Assembly: GCF_036227265.1 (NCBI RefSeq)
Contig: NZ_CP109446.1
Location: forward strand, 1,873,501-1,937,500
Length of the DNA stretch: 64,000 nt
Source: Streptomyces sp. NBC_01476
Lineage (GTDB): Bacteria; Actinomycetota; Actinomycetes; Streptomycetales; Streptomycetaceae
Direction: 5' to 3'
Below are positions 31,142-40,340 of this stretch, piece by piece; within the stretch, counting starts at the first letter, position 1, and each line of letters starts with the position of its first letter. Below the pieces are notes generated by a model. The model ran no database searches. It was not told where the DNA came from and saw nothing but the letters and a program-made list of their open reading frames with translations. Both the position numbers and the translations under genes were made by a program.

Positions 31142-32389
31142 CTACGGGGAGTCGGACTCGGCGGGCGCACGGCCTTCGACCTCGCGCCAGAAGCCCGCCC
31201 GGATCGCGTACCGGTCGTGCTCGTCGATCTGGTCGTCCTTGTGGGCCAGCAGGCCGAAGCGGGCCGCGTAGCGGAGGAGTTCACCGTCGATGCGGTGCGG
31301 GACGCGCGGGTAGTGGGTGGACAGGTGCTGGAGTTGGGCCAGGTCGTTGACGCGGGCGATCCAGCGGCGGGCGAAGACCTGGCCGACCTCGTACGGGTCG
31401 CCGCTGACCGCGGTGATGTCGGCCTCGCGGTCGGCCCAGCGCTGCTCGGCGGTGGTGACCTGCGCGAGCGTGGGCAGGCCGCTGGTGTCGGGGAGGTCGG
31501 TGCCGGTGCCCCGGTCGGTCCAGCCCTTGTCGGACGACCAGCGCAGGGTGGCGCTGGGCGCGGGCTGCGGGGGCGGCGGGGCGGCGGCATGGGTCCGGCC
31601 GAGGCCGGCCAGGTCCTTGGGGGTCGGTACGGCGCCGGCCTTGCCGGGGAGCGGGACGGGCGTGGCGCCGGCCTCGGGTCCCGAGCCGTTCTTCACCGAC
31701 GGGTCGGGCTGCGCGGGGTGCGGGGCGTGCCGCTCCTCCGGAGGCGCCCCGGCCGACTCGGGCAGCGGCGCGGAGAGGATCGCGGCGATCTCCGGGCGGA
31801 CGTCGGGGCGCGGCCCGGGCGGCGGGCACGCCCCGCTGATGTCACGGGCCCTGATCGCGGCGGTGATCCACTCCCGGTCCAGCACCCGCCGCTCGTCCGC
31901 CTCGGCGACCAGGTCCTCCGACTGGTTGTAGTCGCCGTCGGCGGCCTGGACGGCCCACAGGTGGACGGCGACACCGTGTTCCTTCGCGGACATCATGCCG
32001 GGCAGCAGATCGCCGTCACCGGTGACGAGGACGACGTCGGAGCAGGCCCGGTTACGGGCCAGTTCCGAGAGTTCGGCGTGCATAGCAGCGTCGACGCCCT
32101 TCTGCGCCCAGCGGCCGTCCGTCCGGGTGAGCGCGCCGAGCCGTACCGTCACCCGGGGCATCACCCGCAGTCTGCGGTGTTCCGGTTGCGGAACCCGGTC
32201 GGGTGCGCCGTCGAACCAGTAGATCCGCAGCAGGGGTTGTCCGGTCTCCGCTTCGGCGCGTTTGCGCAGGCCGGCGACTACGCCGGCATGATCCACCAGG
32301 ATCCGGGAACGCGACGGCTCACCTGCCAGCAGACTCGCCGCTGCGCCCAGCAGGTATCCGGCGTCCACCAGGACGACGCAGCGGTCCAT
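31142..32389 (-). CDS. NYN-domain protein (PIN-like nuclease fold)
   Basis: A 415-residue protein. Residues 1-190 form a NYN/LabA-like domain: MDRCVVLVDAGYLLGAA with the first acidic residue, QKGVDAAMHAELSELA, and VLVTGDGDLLPGM, the acidic set expected for metal-dependent RNA cleavage. A ~110-residue Pro/Ala-rich linker follows, then a C-terminal domain with TAEQRWADREADITAVSGDPYEVGQVFARRW and YPRVPHRIDGELLRYAA. GAAGAGG before ATG supports the start. RNA processing or decay is a family-based guess. Confidence 0.85.
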   Translation of the reverse strand: MDRCVVLVDAGYLLGAAASLLAGEPSRSRILVDHAGVVAGLRKRAEAETGQPLLRIYWFDGAPDRVPQPEHRRLRVMPRVTVRLGALTRTDGRWAQKGVDAAMHAELSELARNRACSDVVLVTGDGDLLPGMMSAKEHGVAVHLWAVQAADGDYNQSEDLVAEADERRVLDREWITAAIRARDISGACPPPGPRPDVRPEIAAILSAPLPESAGAPPEERHAPHPAQPDPSVKNGSGPEAGATPVPLPGKAGAVPTPKDLAGLGRTHAAAPPPPQPAPSATLRWSSDKGWTDRGTGTDLPDTSGLPTLAQVTTAEQRWADREADITAVSGDPYEVGQVFARRWIARVNDLAQLQHLSTHYPRVPHRIDGELLRYAARFGLLAHKDDQIDEHDRYAIRAGFWREVEGRAPAESDSP

Positions 32390-32657
32390 GTTGCACCTCT
32401 TCCAGTCGCCCCCCGGCGCTTTGTCCTACCCAGGGCTCTCCCCGCGATGTCCCCCGAGTCTGCCCGAATGCTCGGACGTTATGACCTCGAACCCGATCTT
32501 CGGCGTGGCGGTGGTCACGATTTCCGCGGGGACTCCGGGACGCCCGGAGCGAATTGCCCGAAATGCGATGTTTGCCGTCCCGTGTGAATCTGATGGCGGC
32601 CATCGGCCCGCAAACGGCCGGTCGGCCTCAACACCCCCACACCAGGAAGGCACGACC

Positions 32658-32834
32658 GTGGCGAAGAACAAGAACAACCAGAACCGTCAGCGTGACCAGC
32701 GCGAGCAGCGGTCCGGCGGCCAGGGCGCGGAGCCGCAGGAGACCGAGCGCGGCATGATGACCGAGGAGCAGCACGGGATGCCGGCCGCCACGCAGGCGCC
32801 GCGCAAGCAGAAGCAGCGCTTCGGCCACAACTGA
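32658..32834 (+). CDS. Small hydrophilic protein, Lys/Gln/Arg-rich
   Basis: A 58-residue peptide from GTG at 32658, MAKNKNNQNRQRDQREQRSG then a Gly/Glu/Gln middle with two to three methionines and KQKQRFGHN at the end. It has no membrane segment and is probably disordered. AGGAAGG upstream and a clear hairpin downstream support a real gene. I recognise no domain. The composition resembles small stress-related peptides, but that is a loose comparison. Confidence 0.7.
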   Translation: MAKNKNNQNRQRDQREQRSGGQGAEPQETERGMMTEEQHGMPAATQAPRKQKQRFGHN

Positions 32835-32879
32835 GGCCACAACTGCTCTGCCGCTCCTGCGGATCGGCTGACAGTTCGC

Positions 32880-32909
32880 GCGGGGGTGCCCTTCACAGGG
32901 CGCCCCCGC
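32880..32909 (+). terminator. Hairpin terminator after the small gene
   Basis: GCGGGGGTGCCCT and AGGGCGCCCCCGC form a 13-bp stem with one U-G pair and a four-base loop, 45 bases after the stop and well before dnaE. Confidence 0.75.
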
Positions 32910-33078
32910 GTTCGCGTCCGCCCCGACGCAACGCCGCGCGCGGTTCGCCGCGTTGACGCGCGCTGCCGGCCGCGACCGGGTTTTCCGCCCGGCGCGGACC
33001 GCGGGGCGTCGCCTCGCAGGGGGGTGGTCTGGGACTAGAGTGGAGGCTTCGCCGAGCTCGTCCTGGAGGTATCTCCCG

Positions 33079-36000
33079 GTGTCCAAAAGCTTCGTTCACC
33101 TGCACAATCACACCGAATACTCGATGCTCGACGGTGCGCAGCGGCTCAAGCCGATGTTCTCCGAGGTGGCCCGGCAGAAGATGCCCGCCATCGCGATGAG
33201 CGACCACGGCAACATGTTCGGAGCGTACGAGTTCCAGCAGGTCGCCAAGGGCTTCGAGGGCGTGAAGCCGATCATCGGCATCGAGGCGTATGTGGCGCCC
33301 TCCTCCCGGCGCTACCGCAAGCAGGAGTTCTGGGGCCCCGGCGGGCAGCGGGCGATGTCGGACGACGGCGAGGGCAGCAAGGACGTCTCCGGCGGCGGCC
33401 GGTTCACCCACATGACGATGTGGGCGCGGAACGTCCAGGGCCTGCGGAACCTGTTCTACCTGTCGACCGAGGCGTCCTACACCGGGCAGTTCCCGTCCGG
33501 CAAGCCCCGGATGGACATGGAGCTGATCTCCGAGCACGCGGACGGGATCATCGCCACCACCGGCTGCCCCTCGGGCGCGATCCAGACCCGGCTGCGGCTG
33601 AACCAGTACGACGAAGCGCGCAAGGTCGCCGCGTCCTACCAGGACATCTTCGGCAAGGAGAACTACTTCCTGGAGCTGATGGACCACGGCCTGGACCTGG
33701 AGCGGAACGTCCGCGGCGACCTGCTGCGGCTGGCCAAGGACCTGGACATCCCGCTGCTGGCGACGAACGACGCCCACTACGTGCTGGAAGAGCACGCCGA
33801 CGCGCACGACAACCTGCTGTGCATCGGCGTGGGCAAGAACAAGGACGACCCGGCCCGCTTCAAGTTCAACGGCACCGGTTACTACCTCAAGACCGCCGAG
33901 CAGATGCGGGAGCTGTTCGCGGAGCTCCCGGAGGCGTGCGACAACACGCTGCTGATCGCCGAGCGCATCGAGCCGTACGACGAGGTCTTCAACCTCAAGG
34001 ACGAGATGCCGCAGTTCCCTGACGTCCCCGAGGGCGAGACCCAGGAGTCGTGGCTGCGGAAGGAGTGCCTCAAGGGCCTGGCGATGCGGTACGGCGACCC
34101 GATCCCGGCCGAGGTGCTGGAGCGGTTCGAGACCGAGATGACGGTCATCGGCCCGATGGGCTTCTCCAGTTACTTCCTGGTGGTCGCCGACATCTGCAAG
34201 TACGCCCGTGACAACAAGATCCCGGTCGGCCCCGGCCGTGGTTCCGCGACCGGTTCGATCGTCGCGTACGCCACCCGGATCACCGAGCTGTGCCCGCTGG
34301 AACACGGCCTGCTCTTCGAGCGGTTCCTCAACCCCGAGCGCATCAACCCGCCGGACGTCGACCTCGACTTCGACGACCGCAAGCGCGACCAGATGGTCCG
34401 CTACGTCGTCGACAAGTACGGCGACGAGTACACCGCGATGGTGAACACCTTCGGCAAGCTGAAGGCCAAGAACGCGATCAAGGACACCTCGCGCATCCTG
34501 GGGTACCCCTTCGCGCACGGCGAGCGGATCACCAAGGCGCTGCCGGCCGACGTGATGGGCAAGAGCATTCCCATCGACGGCATCTTCAACTCCGAGCACC
34601 CGCGGTACGGCGAGGCCGGCGAGATCCGGCAGCTCTACCAGAACGAGCCGGATGTCAAGAAGGTCGTCGACGGCGCCAAGGGCGTCGAGGGGCTGATCCG
34701 CAACACCGGTGTGCACGCGGCCGCGGTGATCCTCTCCAAGACCCGGCTGACCGAGCGCATCCCCTTGCACATGCGCAAGGACGGCGCGAAGATCACCGGC
34801 TTCGACTACCCCTCATGTGAGAACATGGGCCTGGTCAAGATGGACTTCCTGGGTCTGCGGAACCTGGGCGTCATCGACCAGGCGATCCAGAACGTACGGG
34901 AGAACCGCGGGGTCGACCTCTCCACCGAGAACATCCCGCTGGACGACAAGAACACCTACGCGCTGCTCGCCCGCGGTGACACCTTCGGTGTCTTCCAGCT
35001 CGACGGCGGCGGCATGCGGACCCTGCTCAAGCTCATGGAGCCCAGCCGGTTCGAGGACATCGCGGCGGCGCTCGCGCTGTACCGGCCGGGCCCGATGGCG
35101 GCCAACGCGCACACCAACTACGCGCACCGCAAGACCGGCCGCCAGACGATCGAGCCGATCCACCCCGAACTCAAGGACGCGCTGGAGCCGATCCTCGGCA
35201 ACACCTTCCACCTGCTCATCTACCAAGAGCAGATCATGGCCATCGCCCGGCAGCTGGCCAACTACACCCTCGGCGGCGCGGACCTGCTGCGCCGCGCGAT
35301 GGGCAAGAAGAAGCCGGAGGTGCTGGCCGCCGAGTGGGAGAAGTTCCATGGCGGCATGCGGGACAACGGCTACTCGGAAGAGTCGATCAAGGCTCTGTGG
35401 GACGTCATGCTCCCGTTCTCCGGGTACGCGTTCAACAAGTCCCACACCGCCGGCTACGGGCTGGTCTCCTACTGGACCGCGTACCTCAAGGCCAACTACC
35501 CGGCCGAGTACATGGCGGCCCTGCTCACCTCGGTCGGTGACGACAAGGACAAGGCCGCCATCTATCTGGCGGACGCCCGCAAGAGCGGCGTCAACGTCCT
35601 GCCGCCGGATGTGAACGCCAGCGTCGCGGAGTTCACCGCCGTCGGCGAGGACGTGCGGTTCGGACTGAAGTCGGTCCGCAATGTGGGCGACGGGGTCATC
35701 GAGGCGCTGATCGCGGCCCGGAAATCCAAGGGGAAGTTCACCTCGTTCCCCGATTTCCTCGACAAGGTCGACATCCCGGTGCTCAACAAGCGGGCCGTGG
35801 AATCCCTGATCAAGGCCGGCGCCTTCGACTCCCTCAACCACACCCGGATGGGACTGTCGGCGGTCTTCGAGGACGCGATCGACGCGATCATCCCGGTGAA
35901 GAAGGCCGAGGCGTACGGCCAGGACGACCTCTTCGCCGGCCTCGGCGGCGGGGACGACAACGCACCCGCCTTCGGCCTGGACTTCGCCATCCCGGAGAAC

Positions 36001-36639
36001 GAATGGCCCCGCAAGCAACTGCTCGCCATCGAACGGGACATGCTCGGCCTCTATGTCTCCGCCCACCCGCTGGACGGCACCGAGCACATCCTGTCCCGCA
36101 ACCGGGACACCACCCTGGCGGAACTGCTCTCCAGCGGGGTGGAACGGCCGGTGAAGGTCGCCGGACTGATCAGCGGCGTCGACCGGAAGATCACCAAGCA
36201 GGGCAACACCTGGGCGGCCGTGCAGTTCACCGACCGTGACGCCACCATCGAGGTCTGCTTCTTCCCCGCGACCTACCAGCTCGTCGGGCACGCCCTCGTC
36301 CCCGACAGCGTCGTCTCCATCACCGGCCGCGCCCAGGACCGCGACGGCACGATGAACATCATCGGCTCGGAACTGGTCGAACTGGACGTCACCTCCGCCG
36401 AGCACGGCGGCAAGCCGCCCGTCCAGCTCGCCTTCCGCGCCCACAAGGTCCGCGAGCCCCTGATCAAGGAGCTCAAGCGGATCCTGGTCGCCCACCCCGG
36501 CGAAAGCCCGGTCCGCGTCCAGGTCAAGAGCCCCGACAAGACCACCGTCTACGAACTGGGCTTCCTCGTCGACCCCACCTCCGTCGCCTCCGACATCAAG
36601 GGGTCCTTCGGCGCCGAAGCCTGGCTCGGCGTCGCGTGA
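33079..36639 (+). CDS. dnaE: DNA polymerase III alpha subunit
   Basis: The main replicative polymerase (DnaE1 type), 1186 residues. It has an N-terminal PHP domain (FVHLHNHTEYSMLDG), the catalytic palm with PDVDLDFDD at ~425-433, the finger region with GGADLLRRAMGKKKPEVL and FSGYAFNKSHTAGYG, helix-hairpin-helix parts, and a C-terminal OB fold (VKVAGLISGVDRKITKQGNTW). No intein is present. TGGAGGT eight bases before GTG decides the start. Confidence 0.97.
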   Translation: MSKSFVHLHNHTEYSMLDGAQRLKPMFSEVARQKMPAIAMSDHGNMFGAYEFQQVAKGFEGVKPIIGIEAYVAPSSRRYRKQEFWGPGGQRAMSDDGEGSKDVSGGGRFTHMTMWARNVQGLRNLFYLSTEASYTGQFPSGKPRMDMELISEHADGIIATTGCPSGAIQTRLRLNQYDEARKVAASYQDIFGKENYFLELMDHGLDLERNVRGDLLRLAKDLDIPLLATNDAHYVLEEHADAHDNLLCIGVGKNKDDPARFKFNGTGYYLKTAEQMRELFAELPEACDNTLLIAERIEPYDEVFNLKDEMPQFPDVPEGETQESWLRKECLKGLAMRYGDPIPAEVLERFETEMTVIGPMGFSSYFLVVADICKYARDNKIPVGPGRGSATGSIVAYATRITELCPLEHGLLFERFLNPERINPPDVDLDFDDRKRDQMVRYVVDKYGDEYTAMVNTFGKLKAKNAIKDTSRILGYPFAHGERITKALPADVMGKSIPIDGIFNSEHPRYGEAGEIRQLYQNEPDVKKVVDGAKGVEGLIRNTGVHAAAVILSKTRLTERIPLHMRKDGAKITGFDYPSCENMGLVKMDFLGLRNLGVIDQAIQNVRENRGVDLSTENIPLDDKNTYALLARGDTFGVFQLDGGGMRTLLKLMEPSRFEDIAAALALYRPGPMAANAHTNYAHRKTGRQTIEPIHPELKDALEPILGNTFHLLIYQEQIMAIARQLANYTLGGADLLRRAMGKKKPEVLAAEWEKFHGGMRDNGYSEESIKALWDVMLPFSGYAFNKSHTAGYGLVSYWTAYLKANYPAEYMAALLTSVGDDKDKAAIYLADARKSGVNVLPPDVNASVAEFTAVGEDVRFGLKSVRNVGDGVIEALIAARKSKGKFTSFPDFLDKVDIPVLNKRAVESLIKAGAFDSLNHTRMGLSAVFEDAIDAIIPVKKAEAYGQDDLFAGLGGGDDNAPAFGLDFAIPENEWPRKQLLAIERDMLGLYVSAHPLDGTEHILSRNRDTTLAELLSSGVERPVKVAGLISGVDRKITKQGNTWAAVQFTDRDATIEVCFFPATYQLVGHALVPDSVVSITGRAQDRDGTMNIIGSELVELDVTSAEHGGKPPVQLAFRAHKVREPLIKELKRILVAHPGESPVRVQVKSPDKTTVYELGFLVDPTSVASDIKGSFGAEAWLGVA

Positions 36640-36644
36640 GACAA

Positions 36645-36679
36645 CCGGCGGGCGGGGCCGTAGTGGCCCCGCCCGCCGG
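36645..36679. terminator. Bidirectional hairpin between dnaE and the stress protein
   Basis: CCGGCGGGCGGGGCC pairs perfectly with GGCCCCGCCCGCCGG (15 bp, loop GTAGT). It lies between convergent stops. Confidence 0.82.
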
Positions 36680-36721
36680 GAATGCGCTGCCAACCACCCG
36701 CCGGCGTGCCGGCGAGGGGCG

Positions 36722-37165
36722 TCAGACGGTGGCGCCGCTGCGGACCAGGAGGACGGAGACCGGGGCGGCCTTGGCCACGCCGCGGCTCACGCTGGTGTGC
36801 AGCAGAGCGGCGATGCCGCTGTAGTGGCCGGGGCCGACCGCGATCAGGTCGCTGCCGAGAGCCGCGGCACGCTCCACGAGGATCCCGGCGAGGTCCTCCT
36901 TGAGGCCCTCGTCCACCTCGCCGTCGGCGGTGATGCCGGCCGCCCGCAGCCGGGCCAGCGCGTCGTCCACGACCTGCTGGGCCTCGGCGGCCTCCTCGAC
37001 CGTGAAGACGGTGCCGCCGGTGAGCCCGCCGGCGATGATCTGCGACGGCCGGATGTGGATGACGTGCACGGCCGCCCCGGTCAGCTTGGCAAGGGACGTC
37101 ACCTCGTCCAGCACCGCGCTGCCGTGGGCCGAGCCATCGACGGCGGTGAGGATGTTCTTGTACAT
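36722..37165 (-). CDS. Universal stress protein (UspA family)
   Basis: A 147-residue single-domain Usp. MYKNILTAVDGSAHGSAVLDE gives the N-terminal strand and Asp, and VGPGHYSGIAALLHTSVSRGVAKAAPVSVLLV gives the nucleotide-binding G-x2-G type loop in a slightly altered form. Such proteins bind ATP or act in stress adaptation. The ATG at 37165 follows AAGGAAG at nine bases. It is divergent from the DUF2252 gene. Confidence 0.9.
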   Translation of the reverse strand: MYKNILTAVDGSAHGSAVLDEVTSLAKLTGAAVHVIHIRPSQIIAGGLTGGTVFTVEEAAEAQQVVDDALARLRAAGITADGEVDEGLKEDLAGILVERAAALGSDLIAVGPGHYSGIAALLHTSVSRGVAKAAPVSVLLVRSGATV

Positions 37166-37286
37166 GCGATCAACTTCCTTGTCCAAAGGGGGGTCTCACG
37201 GACGGACGCCCTGCCGTAGAGGACAAGCTCCGGCAGGCCGCGATCAGTTCCCCGTTGCGGAGTGAAAATCGTCACTCCCGGCGCCG

Positions 37287-37292
37287 TAGTCT
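37287..37292 (+). promoter_or_regulatory. Candidate -10 hexamer of the DUF2252 gene
   Basis: TAGTCT ends seven bases before GTG 37300. No Shine-Dalgarno is present. Confidence 0.42.
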
Positions 37293-37299
37293 CCCTGAT

Positions 37300-38657
37300 G
37301 TGGCAGACATCACAACCAAAAGCACCGCGGCCGGTCCCGGTGACGCGTCCCGCGGCCGGTGGATCCTCTCGGTGTTCGACACCGCGTTCGGCGACCTGCT
37401 GGCCGCTGACCCCGCCGCGTTCCGGGTGAAGTTCCGCAAGATGGCCGCCTCGGCCTTCGCCTTCTACCGGGGAACCGCGTGCCTGTACTACGCCGACCTG
37501 GCCGAGCGGGGCGTCGGCACCGGATCCGCCGGCCGCTATCTGACCGACCGCACCTCCCGGGTGTGGATCCACGGCGACCTGCACGCCGAGAACTTCGGCA
37601 CCTACCTCGACGCCAACGGCCGGCTGATCTTCAACGCCAACGACTTCGACGAGGCGTTCGTCGGCCCGTTCCTGTGGGACCTGCAGCGCTTCGCCGCCTC
37701 CGTGGCGCTGATCGGCTACGGCAAGGCCCTCGCCGACGACGTGATCTCGCACCTGGTGACGGTCTACGCGACCGCCTACCGCGAGCGCGTCCGGCTGCTG
37801 GCCGGCGGCCAGGCGATGCCGCCGCTCACCCTGGACACCGCGCGCGGCCCGCTGCTGGACGCGCTGCACACCGCCAGGACCAGGACCCGGGTGGGCCTGC
37901 TGGACGCGGTCACCGAGATCGAGGAGTACGACCGGCGGTTCTCCCCCGGCGGCGGCGCGTTCACCCTGGACGGGGCGACCCGCGACAAGGTGCTCGCCGC
38001 CTTCGCCGCGTATCTGGAGACGCTCCCGGGGTCCTCGCTGATCCGGCCGGACAGCCACCGGGTCAAGGACGTGGTGGGCCGGCGCGGGATCGGCATCGGC
38101 AGCGCCGGCCTGCCCTCGTACAACCTGCTGCTCGAGGGCACCACCGACGCCCTGGAGAACGACGTGGTGATCCACCTCAAGCAGGGCCAGACCCCGGCGG
38201 TGGCCCGGCACATCACCGACCCGCGGATCCGCGGCTACTTCCGGCACGAAGGGCACCGCACCGCGATCTCGCAGCGGGCCCTGCAGGCGCACGCCGACCC
38301 GTGGCTGGGCTGGACCGAGCTGGACGGGGCCGGGCAGCTGGTCGCCGAGGTGTCGCCGTACGCGGTGGACCTCGACTGGTCGGACCTGGACGACGTGGCA
38401 CAGATCGAGGCGGTGGTCGCCGACCTGGGCCGCGCCACCCCACCATGCACGCGGCGGCGGACGACGAGAGCGGCCACGGCCTGGTCCCCTTCTCCACCGA
38501 GACGGCGATCGACGAGGCGATCGGCGCCGGCCCGGACGACGAGGCCGCCTTCGCCGCGACGCTGGTGGACTTCGCCCACGCCTACGGTGCCCGGGCCCGC
38601 GCGGACCACCAGATCTTCGTGGACCTCTTCCGCAACGGCCGTATCCCGGGCCTGTAG
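37300..38657 (+). pseudogene. DUF2252 protein gene with a one-base frameshift
   Basis: The first ~380 residues read as a DUF2252 protein (SRVWIHGDLHAENFGTY, FNANDFDEAFVGPFLWDLQR, GIGSAGLPSYNLLLEG, DVVIHLKQGQ). At the C run 38438-38441 the frame breaks. Reading on in the next frame restores HAAADDESGHGLVPFST and FAHAYGARARADHQIF, then VDLFRNGRIPGL and a stop at 38657. Adding one C would give an uninterrupted 452-residue protein, the usual length of the family. Otherwise the original frame runs on into non-family sequence. It may be a real mutation, a slippage site or a sequencing error. The family is kinase-like in some predictions, and its function is unknown. Confidence 0.75.
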
Positions 38658-38761
38658 ACCGGACCCACCGGGCGCCCACCGGGCCCGTCGCGGCCCGCTG
38701 TTCCCATCCGTTACCCGGCCTTTAGGCCACACCTACGCCCTCCCGTGGCACACTCTGCGCC

Positions 38762-39442
38762 ATGGAGGAGATACGACCGCGGCTGAGGGCGCTGCGCGCT
38801 GCCCTCTTCGCCGCACTCTGCGTCACCCTCTCCTCCACCTCCCATGTGCTGATGGCGCACGCCCCGCTGCCGCTGACCGTGGTCGGCGGGGCCTTCGCCG
38901 CCGTCTTCGCGCTGGCGTACCTGCTCGGCGGCCGCAAACGCGGCTTCTGGTCGATCGCGGCGCTGATGGTGCCGCTGGAGCTGACGGTGGACACCTTGTT
39001 CACCTCCGGCCGGCAGTCCTGTTACGGCCCCTCCGGCGGCCCGGTGACCGGCTCCTGGCGGTCCTTCCACGAAGTGGTGCTCTGCCACGGCGGCGAGGTC
39101 GGCGGCGGCCTGGCGTCGGTGCCGGGCGGCGCCGCCGCGGCCCAGCAGGTGCCGTCGGTGGCCCTGCCCTGGCTGCTGCTCGCTCTGCATGTCACGGTCG
39201 GCCTGCTGGCGGCCTGGTGGCTCGGCCGCGGTGAGGCCGCGCTGCACCGGGTGCTGGGCGCGATGGCCACCGCCGCCTTCCGCCCGCTGCTCTTCGCCGC
39301 CGCCGCGGCCCGCGCCGCGGTGGCGCCGCTGCCGCGCCGGATATCCCCGGCCGCCGGCCGCGCCGCCGCGGGCCCGCTCGCCGCCCGGCCGCTGCTGCAC
39401 GCCGTCGTACGCCGTGGTCCGCCGGTCCTGGTCGCGCTGTAG
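38762..39442 (+). CDS. Integral membrane protein, unknown
   Basis: A 226-residue protein with about five hydrophobic segments (residues ~11-30, 37-56, 62-78, 134-154, 160-190), an extracytoplasmic loop with two cysteines (SCYGPSGGPV, VLCHGGEVGGG), and an Ala/Arg-rich end. The pattern is like small streptomycete membrane proteins of unknown role. CACACT ends seven bases before ATG, so it may be leaderless. The next gene encodes a disulfide-active DsbA-like protein, and the loop cysteines make a link possible but unproven. Confidence 0.72.
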   Translation: MEEIRPRLRALRAALFAALCVTLSSTSHVLMAHAPLPLTVVGGAFAAVFALAYLLGGRKRGFWSIAALMVPLELTVDTLFTSGRQSCYGPSGGPVTGSWRSFHEVVLCHGGEVGGGLASVPGGAAAAQQVPSVALPWLLLALHVTVGLLAAWWLGRGEAALHRVLGAMATAAFRPLLFAAAAARAAVAPLPRRISPAAGRAAAGPLAARPLLHAVVRRGPPVLVAL

Positions 39443-39496
39443 TCCGCACCACGACCGGCACCACCTCTGACGCGTACACCCACGGAGAACTCAGCC

Positions 39497-40294
39497 ATGA
39501 GCAACAGGAACAGCAAGGCCAGCAAGGAAGCCGCCCGCGAGCGGCTGCGGATCCAGCGGGAGAAGGAAGCCAAGCGCGCCAAGATCCGCCGCCAGTTGAT
39601 GGTCGGCGGCGGCGTGGTCGCGCTGCTGGTGGTGGCGGGCGGTGTGGCCGTCGCCGTCAACCAGGCGAACAAGCCCAGCTACTGGTCGGCCGCGGCGAAG
39701 GACCCGCTGGTCAAGCCGGCCAACACCACGGGCACCAACGGAACCACCATCACCATCGGCGACCCGAAGAACAAGAACACCGTCGCCGAGTTCGAGGACC
39801 TGCGCTGCCCGGTCTGCGCTGCCTACGAGCAGGCGGCCGGCGACGCGGTGCTGAAGGGCGCCGAGGACGGCAAGTACAAGATCACGTACACCTTCGGCAC
39901 CTTCCTGGACGCCGGCAACGGCGGTTCCGGTTCGAAGAAGGCACTGAGCGCGCTCGGCGCCGCACTGAACGTGTCCACCGACGCGTTCAACCAGTACCAC
40001 ACGCTGCTCTACTCCAAGGCCGTCCACCCGGACGAGAAGAAGGACGAGTTCAACAACGCCCAGCACCTGATCGACCTGGCCCAGAAGGTGCCGGCGCTGA
40101 AGGGCAACGCCAAGTTCTCCGACGCGGTGAACAAGGGCACCTTCGACAAGTGGGCGCTGACGATGAGCAGCTCCTTCGACGCCAGTGGCGTGAACCAGAC
40201 GCCGACCATCAAGGTCAACGGCAAGGACGTCGCGGTCTCCGGCCTGTCGTCCGCCGACGTGATGAGCGCCTTCGAGGCGAACCTCACCAAGTAG
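39497..40294 (+). CDS. Membrane-anchored DsbA-like thiol-disulfide protein
   Basis: A 265-residue protein with the same design as 7249-8073. It has a very basic N terminus, a membrane helix at ~34-54, and an outside thioredoxin-fold domain with CPVC at 104-107 (FEDLRCPVCAAYEQ) and the cis-proline region GVNQTPTIKVNGKDV. It probably acts on disulfides of exported proteins. GGAGAACTC upstream gives a good start at 39497. A hairpin overlapping the end of the next, convergent gene follows. Confidence 0.86.
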   Translation: MSNRNSKASKEAARERLRIQREKEAKRAKIRRQLMVGGGVVALLVVAGGVAVAVNQANKPSYWSAAAKDPLVKPANTTGTNGTTITIGDPKNKNTVAEFEDLRCPVCAAYEQAAGDAVLKGAEDGKYKITYTFGTFLDAGNGGSGSKKALSALGAALNVSTDAFNQYHTLLYSKAVHPDEKKDEFNNAQHLIDLAQKVPALKGNAKFSDAVNKGTFDKWALTMSSSFDASGVNQTPTIKVNGKDVAVSGLSSADVMSAFEANLTK

Positions 40295-40308
40295 CCGCGC
40301 CGCGGACT

Positions 40309-40340
40309 CCTCCGGGACCCCGGGTCACAGGTCCCGGAGG
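40309..40340. terminator. Bidirectional hairpin overlapping a gene end
   Basis: CCTCCGGGACC pairs with GGTCCCGGAGG (11 bp, ten-base loop). One arm covers the last codons of the hydrolase gene. Confidence 0.65.

Noticed and set aside
32893-36693. Long minus-strand frames opposite dnaE
   Set aside because: They are antisense shadows. The plus strand encodes a complete DnaE with a Shine-Dalgarno and terminator.
38658-39234. Continuation of the DUF2252 frame to 39234 as a long fusion protein
   Set aside because: After 38441 that frame loses family similarity and overlaps the next gene. The family C terminus is found in the other frame and stops at 38657.
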